A DNA stretch of 63,492 nucleotides from Parvularculaceae bacterium (GTDB lineage: Bacteria > Pseudomonadota > Alphaproteobacteria > Caulobacterales > Parvularculaceae), in the NCBI GenBank assembly GCA_013389105.1, contig JACADZ010000066.1, forward strand, positions 1 through 63,492, written 5' to 3'. Numbering within the stretch: the stretch's first letter is position 1; each line of letters starts with the position of its first letter. Below are positions 43,859 through 52,265 of the stretch, piece by piece. The position numbers were made by a program, and so were the translations under genes. Below the pieces are notes generated by a model. The model ran no database searches, had not been told where the DNA came from, and saw only the letters and a list, made by a program, of their open reading frames with translations.

Positions 43859-44688
43859 AGCGCCAAATCGCCGTCTCGGCGGTCGCCGCCCTCGCCCTTG
43901 CTGCTTGCGACACGCCGGGAACCCCCGATAGCCCCGACGACACGCCGCCCCCGGTGGACGACACCGATGATCCGCCGCCCGCTGATGACGATCCGCCGCC
44001 GCTCGAGGACGCGCTTGTCGATGAGAACGGCCAGATCTTCAGCTATCATCCGCCGGGCGAGCTTATCCCCGGCAGCGCGCCGCCGACCATCCTCGTCGAT
44101 ACGACGGTCTATGATTCCGCCATCACCTTCCCGGCGGAGGGTCCGGTGTACCTCAACAGCCAGGTCTATATGAGCGGCGGCAGCCAGGCGGCGCTGAACG
44201 CCAAAGGCCCGAACCAGTGCGATCCGGAGAACTACAGCTATCCGTGGCGCGACAATTTCTGCGAGAAGCGCGGCCGCGACCAGTATTTCTGCGCCCAGGG
44301 CGGGCATACCGGAGTAGACATCCGTCCCGCCACCTGCGCCAAGGAAACCCATTGGGCGCTCGCGCCGGAGGCCGGGGAAATCTACGACATCGGCACCTAC
44401 GGCGTGCGCCTCATGGCCGATGACGGCACCTGGTACCAATTTCTGCACCTGCAGATGGACGACCTCGCGGTGGTCGAAGGTCAGGAAGTCGTCGCCGGGC
44501 AGCGGATCGGCAAGTTCTCGAACGTTTTCTTCGACTCCAACGGCAACCCCGTGCCCACGACCATCCATCTTCATCTCGACATGAAGGAATCCTACGCGCC
44601 GACCAATGGCGACCCGCCCTTCATCGACCGCGTCAATCCCTATATGACGCTGGTCAAGGCGTATGAGCGGAAACTGGCTGGCGAGTGA
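43855..44688 (+). CDS. M23 (LytM) family metallopeptidase lipoprotein
   Basis: 277 residues. The lipoprotein signal ends at C18 (ALAAC). It is followed by a Pro/Asp-rich low-complexity linker (about 20-50) and a LytM domain with intact zinc ligands: H151 and D155 in GGHTGVDI, and H238/H240 in HLHLD, plus FLHLQ H198. It would cleave peptidoglycan cross-links in the periplasm, anchored to a membrane. It is translationally coupled to the unknown exported protein upstream. Confidence 0.8.
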   Translation: MKRQIAVSAVAALALAACDTPGTPDSPDDTPPPVDDTDDPPPADDDPPPLEDALVDENGQIFSYHPPGELIPGSAPPTILVDTTVYDSAITFPAEGPVYLNSQVYMSGGSQAALNAKGPNQCDPENYSYPWRDNFCEKRGRDQYFCAQGGHTGVDIRPATCAKETHWALAPEAGEIYDIGTYGVRLMADDGTWYQFLHLQMDDLAVVEGQEVVAGQRIGKFSNVFFDSNGNPVPTTIHLHLDMKESYAPTNGDPPFIDRVNPYMTLVKAYERKLAGE

Positions 44689-44717
44689 CGCGTGCGCTCC
44701 GGACGGCGAGGCGCGCG

Positions 44718-45857
44718 TCAGCCCCGCCGCTCGATCGGGAGCACGTCGCGCTGGGCGACGCCGACATAGTTCGAGAGCGGCCGCACGAGCTTGTTGGCGG
44801 CGAGCTGCTCGGCGACATGCGCCGTCCACCCCGTGATGCGAGAGACGACGAAGATCGGCGTAAAGATCGGAATGTCGAAGCCCATAAGGTAATAGGCGGG
44901 CCCGGTCGGAAAATCGAGATTCGGATAGATATTCTTTTCACGGACCATCGTCGCGTCGAGGATTCGGCTCATTTCCCATAATTCGCGCGCCTCCGGCGTC
45001 CCGATGACGTCGACCATCTTCCTGAAGGCGTCGGTCATGGTCGGGACGCGGCTGTCCCCCTTCTTGTAGACGCGGTGACCGAAACCCATGATGTTTCTTT
45101 TAGCTTTCAGCGCGTCAAGCATCCATTTCTCGGCGTTTTTCGCGCTGCCGACCTCCTTGAGCATGTGCATGACGGCCTCATTGGCGCCGCCATGCAGCGG
45201 GCCCTTGAGCGAGCCGACGGCGCCCGTCACCGCCGAGTAAATGTCCGACAGCGAAGAGGCGATCGTCCGCGCCGTGAAGGTCGAGGCGTTGAAGGAGTGT
45301 TCGGCGTAAAGGGTCATCGAAATGTCGAAGCACTTCACCACCTCAGGCTGCGGCACACGGCCGAAGCACATGTGGAAGAAGTTTTCCGAGAAGCCCAGCG
45401 ATCTATCGGCCGCGATCGGCGCCTGGCCGTTGCGTACGCGGAAATCGGCGGCCACGATCTCAGGGATCTGCGCGAACATCCGCAGGGACTTCTCGTAGAG
45501 GCCCTTGGGCGAGGAATCGTTCGCCGTATTGTCCGCCTGCCCCATGAACGAGATCGCGGTGCGCAGCGTGTCCATCGGATGCGCTTTGGCGTTCAGCATG
45601 CCGATCAGCGTCAGCAGCTCGGCTGATATGCCGCGCTCGCGCTTTTCCCCGGCGTTGAAGGCGTCGAGCTGCGCTTTGGTCGGCAGCTCCTTGTTCCAGA
45701 TGAGATAGGCGACTTCCTCAAACCGGCATTTGGTCGCGAGATCCTGCACGGCGTAGCCGCGATAGGTGAGCGAGTTAGTCTCGGGCATCACCTTGGAGAC
45801 GGCGGTGTCGTCGGCGACGACCCCGGCGAGGCCGTATTTCACTTCGGATTCGGACAT
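44718..45857 (-). CDS. prpC: 2-methylcitrate synthase / citrate synthase (PrpC-type)
   Basis: 379-residue short citrate synthase. The catalytic residues are His in PLHGGANEAVM, His in GFGHRVYKKGDSR, and Asp in PNLDFPTGPAYYLMG. VSRITGWTAHVAEQ is characteristic of PrpC-like enzymes, which condense propionyl-CoA (and acetyl-CoA) with oxaloacetate. No prpB or prpD gene is beside it, so it may be a dual-function or main citrate synthase. mmsA in the same window makes propionyl-CoA. Confidence 0.88.
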   Translation of the reverse strand: MSESEVKYGLAGVVADDTAVSKVMPETNSLTYRGYAVQDLATKCRFEEVAYLIWNKELPTKAQLDAFNAGEKRERGISAELLTLIGMLNAKAHPMDTLRTAISFMGQADNTANDSSPKGLYEKSLRMFAQIPEIVAADFRVRNGQAPIAADRSLGFSENFFHMCFGRVPQPEVVKCFDISMTLYAEHSFNASTFTARTIASSLSDIYSAVTGAVGSLKGPLHGGANEAVMHMLKEVGSAKNAEKWMLDALKAKRNIMGFGHRVYKKGDSRVPTMTDAFRKMVDVIGTPEARELWEMSRILDATMVREKNIYPNLDFPTGPAYYLMGFDIPIFTPIFVVSRITGWTAHVAEQLAANKLVRPLSNYVGVAQRDVLPIERRG

Positions 45858-45947
45858 GACGGTTCCCTTGAAAGACAGAACTGCCTAGCCGCCCCCCTTC
45901 TTGCCGAGCAAGGGGGGTCGGCTGCGCTTGGGCGAAGTTTCAGCCTG

Positions 45948-47216
45948 TCAGGCGGCGCGGGCGCGCGGCCCCCGACCACGCCGGCTCCGCCGACGTGCTT
46001 CGCCCGACGGCTGGCGCGCTTCGGGAGGCCGAGCGGGCGCCGTTTCCGGCCTCGGCGGAGGATGCTCGCCGCCGGTCGAGCGGCCGTCGACGGCGATCCT
46101 CCCCCGGGTCAGGCGCTCAATGTCGCGCAGGAAGCCGCGCTCCGACTCATCGACGAGCGAGAGCGCAAATCCGGCGCGGCCGGCGCGCGCGGTGCGGCCG
46201 ATGCGGTGGACATACTGCTCAGGCACGTTGGGAATCTCAAAATTCACGACATGGCTAACATCGTCGATATCGATGCCGCGCGCCGCGATATCGGTGGCGA
46301 CGAGAACGCTTCGGCGCCCTGACTTGAAAGAAGACAACGCCCGCTCGCGCTGCGACTGGCTCTTGTTGCCATGAATGGCCGCGGCCTCGATGCCCGCCGC
46401 CGCGAGGCGTTTCACGACGCGGTCGGCGCCATGCTTGGTTCTCGTGAACACGAGGGCGCGCGTGACTGCAGGATCGGCAAGGATGCGCGCGAGCGCCTCC
46501 TGCTTGTCGGTCTGTCGCACGAACATCACTCGCTGGTCGATCCGCTCGGCGGTGGTGGCGGCGGGCGCCACGGAGACGCGCGCCGGGTCGTTGAGGTACT
46601 GGCTGGCGAGCTCGCCGATCGACTTCGGCATGGTGGCCGAGAAGAACAGCGTCTGCCGTTCTTTCGGCAGCAGGGAGACGATGCGGCGGAGCGCATGAAT
46701 GAAGCCGAGATCGAGCATCTGGTCCGCCTCGTCGAGAACGAGGATTTCGACCGCGGCGAGCGAGAGCGACTTGCGTTCGATGAGATCGATGAGCCGTCCT
46801 GGCGTCGCAACGAGAACGTCGACGCCCGGGTCAAGCAGGCGAATCTGACGGTTGATCGGCGCGCCGCCAAAGACGGTCGCGATCGAGCCGCGAAGATTGC
46901 GGCCATAGCTCGCAAACGACTCGCCGATCTGCCCGGCGAGTTCGCGGGTCGGCGCGAGCACGAGCGCGCGGGTCGATCTGCGCGTCAAGGACTTCGGATT
47001 GAGCGCGAGGTGGTTGAGAATCGGCAGCGCAAAGGCGGCTGTCTTGCCGGTGCCGGTCTGGGCGACGCCAAGCACGTCGCGCCCATTGAGGGCCAGCGGG
47101 ATCGTCTCGCGCTGGATCGGCGTCGGCGTAGCATAACCGGAGGCCGCGACGGCCTTGGCGATCGGGGCGGCGAGGTTGAAGGTGGAGAAGTCGGTCACTG
47201 TATCTTTGACTTTCAT
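45948..47216 (-). CDS. rhlE: DEAD-box RNA helicase (RhlE-like)
   Basis: 422-residue ATP-dependent RNA helicase. The Q motif region YATPTPIQRETI is followed by motif I AQTGTGKT, Ia PTRELAGQ, II LDEADQML, III FSATM, IV/V VFTRTKHGADRVV and VATDIAARGIDI, and VI HRIGRTARAG. A basic, Arg/Pro-rich tail follows (about 375-422). ATG 47216 is used. The upstream leader is long and holds two adjacent stable hairpins, and the promoter is divergent from that of a cold-shock gene. Confidence 0.92.
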   Translation of the reverse strand: MKVKDTVTDFSTFNLAAPIAKAVAASGYATPTPIQRETIPLALNGRDVLGVAQTGTGKTAAFALPILNHLALNPKSLTRRSTRALVLAPTRELAGQIGESFASYGRNLRGSIATVFGGAPINRQIRLLDPGVDVLVATPGRLIDLIERKSLSLAAVEILVLDEADQMLDLGFIHALRRIVSLLPKERQTLFFSATMPKSIGELASQYLNDPARVSVAPAATTAERIDQRVMFVRQTDKQEALARILADPAVTRALVFTRTKHGADRVVKRLAAAGIEAAAIHGNKSQSQRERALSSFKSGRRSVLVATDIAARGIDIDDVSHVVNFEIPNVPEQYVHRIGRTARAGRAGFALSLVDESERGFLRDIERLTRGRIAVDGRSTGGEHPPPRPETAPARPPEARQPSGEARRRSRRGRGPRARAA

Positions 47217-47326
47217 AATCGGTCGCCCCGCGCGAACGGCCTCGCCGCGCGCGTAAGGCGCCTGGGTTTGAAACGACCCGCGTGAAATAGGGCGTAGGGA
47301 TTGTTTGTCTGAAGAAGGAAGCTTTT

Positions 47327-47354
47327 GGCGGTTTCCCGCCCGGCGTTCACGCCG
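47327..47354 (-). promoter_or_regulatory. Two abutting tetraloop hairpins in the rhlE 5' leader
   Basis: In the rhlE transcript sense: CGGCG-UGAA-CGCCG (47354-47341), immediately followed by GGCGG-GAAA-CCGCC (47340-47327). Each has a perfect 5-bp G/C stem, and the second has a GNRA loop. They lie about 30-55 nt downstream of the predicted transcription start and about 110 nt before the ATG. No T-run follows, so it is not a simple terminator. Confidence 0.6.
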
Positions 47355-47388
47355 CTCCGCTCATGCGCCATGAGACGCAGACAAAGTC

Positions 47389-47417
47389 CGTATGCGCCTT
47401 CCAAAGTAAATAGTCAA
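47389..47417 (-). promoter_or_regulatory. Promoter of rhlE
   Basis: Minus strand TTGACT (47417-47412), 17-bp spacer, CATACG (47394-47389). The predicted start near 47382 gives a leader of about 165 nt. Confidence 0.5.
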
Positions 47418-47460
47418 TGAACGGTCGAAAGCTCCGAAAACCGCCGTTCGCGGAATAAGC

Positions 47461-47489
47461 TTGATCTCGACACCGTGTGGGTCCATACG
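47461..47489 (+). promoter_or_regulatory. Promoter of the cold-shock gene
   Basis: TTGATC (47461-47466), 17-bp spacer, CATACG (47484-47489), the same -10 hexamer and spacing as the divergent rhlE promoter. The predicted leader is about 130 nt, long as in many cold-shock mRNAs. Confidence 0.45.
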
Positions 47490-47589
47490 ACGCACACCTG
47501 TGTTTTGGGCCGTTAACCGGGCCTCGTCAGCGCTTCTTAGCTCCTCAACTCATTGGTCGCCTGACGGCGCGGGCGTGCGCGCGCCGAAT

Positions 47590-47612
47590 CAAGCCCCCGT
47601 GCAGGGCGCTTG
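47590..47612 (+). promoter_or_regulatory. Hairpin next to the csp ribosome-binding site
   Basis: CAAGCCCCC (47590-47598), loop GTGCA, GGGCGCTTG (47604-47612), one mismatch. It ends 5 nt before the GGAG (47617-47620) used by the ATG at 47626, so it could modulate translation with temperature. Confidence 0.4.
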
Positions 47613-47625
47613 GAACGGAGACGAC

Positions 47626-47829
47626 ATGGCTACTGGAAAAGTGAAATGGTACAATTCGCAAAAAGGTTACGGCTTTATCGCGCCGGATGACGGCGGGAAG
47701 GACGTGTTCGTCCACGCGACTGCGCTCGAGAGCGCTGGCATCCGCAACCTCAACGACGGTCAGGCCGTCAGCTATGAAACGCAAATGGATCGCGGCAAGA
47801 CGTTGGCGGCCCAGTTGCGTCTGGTATGA
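47626..47829 (+). CDS. Cold-shock domain protein (CspA family)
   Basis: 67-residue single-stranded nucleic-acid-binding protein. RNP1 is KGYGFIAPDD and RNP2 is VFVHATAL, with WYNSQKGYGFI at the start. The C-terminus (GKTLAAQLRLV) is family-typical. ATG 47626 has GGAG five bases ahead. Its TGA overlaps the next ORF's ATG (ATGA at 47826-47829), so it heads a compact operon of small genes. Confidence 0.93.
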   Translation: MATGKVKWYNSQKGYGFIAPDDGGKDVFVHATALESAGIRNLNDGQAVSYETQMDRGKTLAAQLRLV

Positions 47830-48176
47830 CGAACATGTCGTCCACCCACAGGGCGATGGCAGGCCGGAGCGGCGACAACCGCTCCGCAGCCGCACCCCCG
47901 CGAGCCCATCGCTACAAGCTCGGCGACGAGGTCACGCTGTCCAGGGGCTTCGGCTATGCGCGGGTTGCCGGCGCCGTCTACGAGATCACGGCCCTGCTCC
48001 CGACAGAGCGCATGCTCTTTCAGTATCGCATCAGGTCGAAGAGCGAAGCGTTCTCCCGGGTTGCCACTGAATGCGAACTCGCCCCCCGGCGGGGCGGCCT
48101 TGCAACAGAAGGACCTTTCGATGCCCAAGGGTCAGCAGCAGAGCAATCGCGAAAAGCGGAAGCCCAAGCAGGATAA
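47826..48176 (+). CDS. Small protein of unknown function downstream of csp
   Basis: 116 residues. The central part YKLGDEVTLSRGFGYARVAGAVYEITALLPTERM and the following LFQYRIRSKSEAFSRVATECEL look like a small conserved beta-barrel-type unknown protein of alphaproteobacteria (from memory of similar sequences). The N-terminus is low complexity. Internal ATGs at codons 4 and 11 could be starts. The last 56 nt overlap another small ORF in a different frame. It is translationally coupled to csp. Confidence 0.6.
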   Translation: MTNMSSTHRAMAGRSGDNRSAAAPPRAHRYKLGDEVTLSRGFGYARVAGAVYEITALLPTERMLFQYRIRSKSEAFSRVATECELAPRRGGLATEGPFDAQGSAAEQSRKAEAQAG

Positions 48177-48258
48177 GCCGAAAAAACCGACGGCTGCGGC
48201 AAGCTTCAATGCCGCCGCCGGCGCCGGTTTCAAGGTCTCGCGCGGACCCAGGAAATGA
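48121..48258 (+). CDS. Very small basic protein (45 aa)
   Basis: MPKGQQQSNREKRKPKQDKP and a short Ala-rich tail ending FKVSRGPRK. It is rich in Lys, Arg, Gln and Ala and likely nucleic-acid-binding or disordered. Similar 'MPKGQQRSNKEAKKPK' peptides occur in alphaproteobacteria as far as I recall. The ATG has AAGGA ahead and overlaps the preceding gene's 3' end in another frame. Its TGA overlaps the next ATG (ATGA at 48255-48258). Confidence 0.6.
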   Translation: MPKGQQQSNREKRKPKQDKPKKPTAAASFNAAAGAGFKVSRGPRK

Positions 48259-48434
48259 GTCGGCATTCCGGACCGAAATCTCCAGGCCAGCGTCAGAGGG
48301 CCCTTATCGACAGGGCCGGCGCGCTGGCCGAGGGACTTGCGTTGGCGGCGCGTCAGGCGGCCGACCGTCGCGAGAAGACGGCGCGCCTCAGAAAACTGCG
48401 CGAGGATCGTGATCTCGCGGCCAAGAAAGACTGA
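48255..48434 (+). CDS. Very small charged protein (59 aa)
   Basis: Reads MSRHSGPKSPGQRQRALIDR and then a predicted helix with ARQAADRREKTARLRKLRED, ending AAKKD. It overlaps the previous stop by ATGA, so it would be translated by coupling as the fourth member of the csp unit. Unknown function; the high helix propensity and charge pattern suggest RNA binding or a short coiled coil. Confidence 0.5.
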   Translation: MSRHSGPKSPGQRQRALIDRAGALAEGLALAARQAADRREKTARLRKLREDRDLAAKKD

Positions 48435-48471
48435 GCATGCACGCCGAGATGCGGACCAGCGTTGCGACGGT

Positions 48472-49644
48472 TCACGCGCTTTTCTCGAAAATCTCCCGGC
48501 CAATCAGCATGCGTCGGATTTCCGACGTTCCAGCGCCGATCTCATAGAGCTTGGCGTCGCGCAGCAGCCGCGCCGTCGGATAGTCATTGATGTAGCCATT
48601 GCCGCCGAGAAGCTGGATGGCGTCAAGCGCGACTTCGGTCGCGCGTTCGGCCGCGAAGAGGATGCAGCCCGCGGCGTCCTGGCGCGTGGTCTCGCCCCGA
48701 TCTGACGCTGCGGCGACCGCATAGACGTAAGCCTTCGACGCGTTCATGGCGGTGTACATGTCGGCGAGCTTGCCCTGCACGAGCTGGAAGGTGCCGATCG
48801 GCTTGTCGAACTGCCGGCGCTCGTGGACGTACGGAATGACGACGTCGAGCGCGGCCTGCATGATGCCGAGCGGACCGCCGGCGAGCACGGTGCGCTCGTG
48901 GTCAAGGCCGCTCATCAACACGCGGACCCCCTCCCCGACCTTGCCGACGATGTTCTCGGCGGGAACCTCGCAGTCCTCGAAAACGAGCTCGCCGGTATCG
49001 GAGCCGCGCATGCCCATCTTGTCGAGCTTCTGGGCGGTGGAGAACCCCTTCATCCCCTTCTCGACGATGAAGGCGGTGATGCCTTTCGGCCCGGCGTTCG
49101 GATCGGTCTTGGCGTAGACAACGGCTATATCAGCCTGCGGCCCGTTGGTGATCCACATCTTCGAGCCGTTAAGAATGTAGCGATCGCCCTTGCGCTCGGC
49201 GCGCAGTTTCATGCCGACGACGTCGGAGCCGGCGCCTGGTTCCGACATGGCGAGCGCGCCGAGATGCTCGCCCGAGACGAGCTTCGGCAAATACTTGGCC
49301 TTCTGCGCCTTGGTGGCGTTGAGCGTCAGCTGGTTCACGCACAGATTGGAATGGGCCCCGTAGGAAAGACCGACGGCGCCCGAGCCGCGCGAAATTTCCT
49401 CCATCGCGACCACATGGGCGAGGTAGCCGAGTCCGGACCCGCCATATTCCTCCTCGGCGGTGATCCCGAGAAGGCCGAGGGCGCCGAGTTCGGGCCAGAG
49501 TTCGCGCGGAAAGGTGTTGGAGCGGTCAATTTCCGCGGCGCGGGGGCTCAGTTTGTCGTCCACCCATCGGGCGACCGCGTCGCGCATTTCCTCGATCTCG
49601 GGATCGAGCCCGAATTTGAACTGGACCACCGAATTGCGGGCCAT
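48472..49644 (-). CDS. ivd: Isovaleryl-CoA dehydrogenase
   Basis: 390-residue flavin acyl-CoA dehydrogenase of leucine catabolism, converting isovaleryl-CoA to 3-methylcrotonyl-Co[27 protein letters not shown] and [18 protein letters not shown] are subgroup-typical. [20 protein letters not shown] has the catalytic glutamate at the internal position used by isovaleryl-CoA dehydrogenases. The C-terminus [16 protein letters not shown] is standard. The methylcrotonyl-CoA carboxylase-like subunit is far away (833-2446). Confidence 0.9.
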   Translation of the reverse strand: MARNSVVQFKFGLDPEIEEMRDAVARWVDDKLSPRAAEIDRSNTFPRELWPELGALGLLGITAEEEYGGSGLGYLAHVVAMEEISRGSGAVGLSYGAHSNLCVNQLTLNATKAQKAKYLPKLVSGEHLGALAMSEPGAGSDVVGMKLRAERKGDRYILNGSKMWITNGPQADIAVVYAKTDPNAGPKGITAFIVEKGMKGFSTAQKLDKMGMRGSDTGELVFEDCEVPAENIVGKVGEGVRVLMSGLDHERTVLAGGPLGIMQAALDVVIPYVHERRQFDKPIGTFQLVQGKLADMYTAMNASKAYVYAVAAASDRGETTRQDAAGCILFAAERATEVALDAIQLLGGNGYINDYPTARLLRDAKLYEIGAGTSEIRRMLIGREIFEKSA

Positions 49645-49835
49645 GGCCGTCTCCTCGTCGACTTCTTTCTTTGTTCATCCGGATAGGCTGGAGGACCGCC
49701 GCCGGGCAAGGCGATTGCGCGCTTCCGATTTTGTTAATAATTGCCGCGACTTGAGTGGACGAGCCCCGGGCGGTCCCTTCATTGGCCGGGCCGCCGAAAT
49801 CGGCTATCGGGATCACAATCGCGAGAACCGACCGA

Positions 49836-52256
49836 ATGACAGATCAGGAAGACGCCGCCGAAATCAGACCTCCTCGGGCGGACCGCCTGCGCCTGCAGGG
49901 CGTGCTGGAAGGAGCGGCGCCTGCCGGAGTCCAAATCGCGGAGGCGGCGCCCCGTCGGCGCAACTGGGAATTGCTCGCCCGCCAGATGGTGTTCGGCACG
50001 CGGCTGTTCGCCGTGTTCTTTCTTTTCGCCGCGTTGATGGGGGTCCCGCTCGGGAAGTTCCTCGCCCATCAGAAGACCACCGGTAGCGCCGCCGGATTCG
50101 ACTATCTCGGCGCCCTCGACTTTTCTGTGTTTGTGATCGGCGCCTGCATCCCGATCCTCATCATTCTGATCGGCTACGTCATGTCGCGCCTCATGCAGAT
50201 GCTGGGCGCCGCTGAAGACATCGCAACCTCGGCCCGCCACTTCATCCATCCTGACGAATCGGCGGCCGAAAACGCCAAGAATGTCGGGCTCGTGGTGCGC
50301 GATCAGATGAAGGCGCTCAATGTCGGCCTGGACGGCGCGCTGAACCGCCTCGCTTCCGTCGAAGCGATGATCCGCAAGCACGTGACCGCGATCGAAGCGG
50401 CGGGCGCGCAGATCGAGCAGCAGGCGACCGGTGCGGTCTCGCGGGTCGCCGAGGAGCGCGTGCGCCTCATCGAATTGACCGAACACCTCAACACGCAAGC
50501 GGATGCGTTCGCCCGCGCTATCGCGGAGAAGGCCCGCGCGTCGATCGACGCCCTGCATACCGCCGACAATGTCGCAGCGAAGGCGGAAAGCCAGCTCGAA
50601 GAGCGTCTTGGGCGACTCGACGCGGCGGCGCGTCAGGCGCTCGAGAGCTTCAATGCGCTGTGCGCGGCCCTTTCCAGCTCTCATCAGAGCATCGCGGACG
50701 CCGCCGGGCGGATCGACGCGGCCGCGCTCGAGGCCAAAGCCGCCAGCGAAAGAGCTGCGAAGGTCGCCGACGCCGCCGCAGAAGACGCTGCGCGCAACGC
50801 CGCCAATGTCGGCGCGTCGGCCGCACGAGCGGCGGACGAGGCCAAGCGCGCCGCCGACGCCGCGATCCAGTCTTCGACGCTGGAAGCCGAGCGCGCCGCC
50901 CGCGCCGCCTATGAAGCGGCGGAGCGCGAAGCCTCGCGCGTCGCAGAGGTTGCCGGGCGCCTTCTCGGCGACGTGCGCAAGTCGACCGCCGACCTCATCG
51001 GGTCAGTGGCCGCCGATACTGACAAGGCGCAGACTTTCGCAGCCCGGCTGACCGACGCGGCGAAGGCCTCGATCGAAGCCTCGCACCTTGCGTCTGCGGA
51101 ACTCATCAAGACGCGAGAGCAGATTGCGAAAGACAGCGAGGCCGCGCTCGCCGCCGCCGAAGCGGCCGCCGCCAAATCCGAGGCGCGCAACAAGGCGCTT
51201 GCCGAGGCGCGGGCGGCGCTCGACGCGGAGAACGCGAGGCTGGAGGCGCTGATCGCCGAGCAGCGGGAACGCGCTGACCGTCTCGCGGACGCCATCGCCT
51301 CGCAGACCGAGCGCCTCTCCAAGCTTGCCGAAGCGCAACTGCGCGAGCAGGAAGCGCATATGCGCCTCCAGGCGCAGGCGCGGCTCAAGGCCCAGGAAGA
51401 AGAAGCCGCGCGCGCCCTAGCGCTTGCTGAAGCCCGCGCCGAAGCAGAGCGCAAGGCCGTCGAAGCCGAACGTCAGGCCAGGGAGGAAGCGGCGCGTCGG
51501 GCGCGCGAAGAGGAAGAAATGCGTATCGAAGCGGCGCGGCTGGAAGAAGCCGACCGCGCGGCGAAGGCGGCCGAAGCCGAGCGCAAGGAGAGGGAGGAAG
51601 GCGAAGCACGCGCCAAGGCCGAGAAGGCTGCAAAGCCGTCGCTCGTGGAGCGCGCGATGAAAACCGCCAATGGCGACGGCGTTCTCAATCTCGACAAGAC
51701 CGTGCGGCCGTCGAAAAGGGCCGACAACTACAAGCCGCACGCCAATGGCGCGTCCAAAGTTGAGCCGCCGCTCACTCTCTCGGAGGAGAACGCAGCCGGC
51801 AAGCGCGGCAAGGACAAGGTCAGCTGGCGCGAGATACTCGACAAGACCGACGAGGCCGAGCCGCTCGACCTCGCCGCCGCGAGCAAAAGCGACGCGGGGA
51901 GCGAGTCGATCCGCATCATCGGGGAACTGCAGGCGTTTACGCTCAGCCTTGAGACGAGGCTCTACGGCGACCCGCCGCCGGCGCTCAAGGAGCGCTTCGA
52001 CCGCGGCGACCGCAATGTCTTCGCCAACCGGCTGCTGCGGCTTAACGAGGCCGACGTGAAGCGCCGGATACGCATGGAGGCCGACAAGGACCGCGCCTTT
52101 GAACGCGACATCCACGGCTTCCTGCAGGGCTTCGAGAAACTGCTTGAGGATGCGACCGGATCGGCCACCGCCGACGAGGATCTCGAGGAATATCTCTCCT
52201 CGCCGCTGGGCCGCGTCTATCTGCTCATCGGCGCCATGGTCGGATATTTCGCCTGA
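49836..52256 (+). CDS. Membrane-anchored coiled-coil protein, TipN-like
   Basis: 806 residues. Two membrane helices lie near the N-terminus (about 52-72 MVFGTRLFAVFFLFAALMGV and 96-116 SVFVIGACIPILIILIGYV). They are followed by about 480 residues of Ala/Glu/Arg-rich coiled coil. The last 110 residues form a globular domain (IRIIGELQAFTLSLETRLYG ... EYLSSPLGRVYLLIGAMVGY). This order (two TMs, long coil, conserved C-terminus) matches Caulobacter TipN, which marks the new pole and orients division, flagella and chromosome segregation. The match is by architecture and remembered C-terminal wording, not alignment. ATG 49836 is used. Convergent with nuoI. Confidence 0.6.
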   Translation: MTDQEDAAEIRPPRADRLRLQGVLEGAAPAGVQIAEAAPRRRNWELLARQMVFGTRLFAVFFLFAALMGVPLGKFLAHQKTTGSAAGFDYLGALDFSVFVIGACIPILIILIGYVMSRLMQMLGAAEDIATSARHFIHPDESAAENAKNVGLVVRDQMKALNVGLDGALNRLASVEAMIRKHVTAIEAAGAQIEQQATGAVSRVAEERVRLIELTEHLNTQADAFARAIAEKARASIDALHTADNVAAKAESQLEERLGRLDAAARQALESFNALCAALSSSHQSIADAAGRIDAAALEAKAASERAAKVADAAAEDAARNAANVGASAARAADEAKRAADAAIQSSTLEAERAARAAYEAAEREASRVAEVAGRLLGDVRKSTADLIGSVAADTDKAQTFAARLTDAAKASIEASHLASAELIKTREQIAKDSEAALAAAEAAAAKSEARNKALAEARAALDAENARLEALIAEQRERADRLADAIASQTERLSKLAEAQLREQEAHMRLQAQARLKAQEEEAARALALAEARAEAERKAVEAERQAREEAARRAREEEEMRIEAARLEEADRAAKAAEAERKEREEGEARAKAEKAAKPSLVERAMKTANGDGVLNLDKTVRPSKRADNYKPHANGASKVEPPLTLSEENAAGKRGKDKVSWREILDKTDEAEPLDLAAASKSDAGSESIRIIGELQAFTLSLETRLYGDPPPALKERFDRGDRNVFANRLLRLNEADVKRRIRMEADKDRAFERDIHGFLQGFEKLLEDATGSATADEDLEEYLSSPLGRVYLLIGAMVGYFA

Positions 52257-52265
52257 GGGCGGATC

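Noticed and set aside
50500..51660. DNA tandem repeats in the Ala/Glu-rich coil of the TipN-like gene
   Set aside because: The similarity is at codon/amino-acid level (coiled-coil composition) with no regular DNA period.
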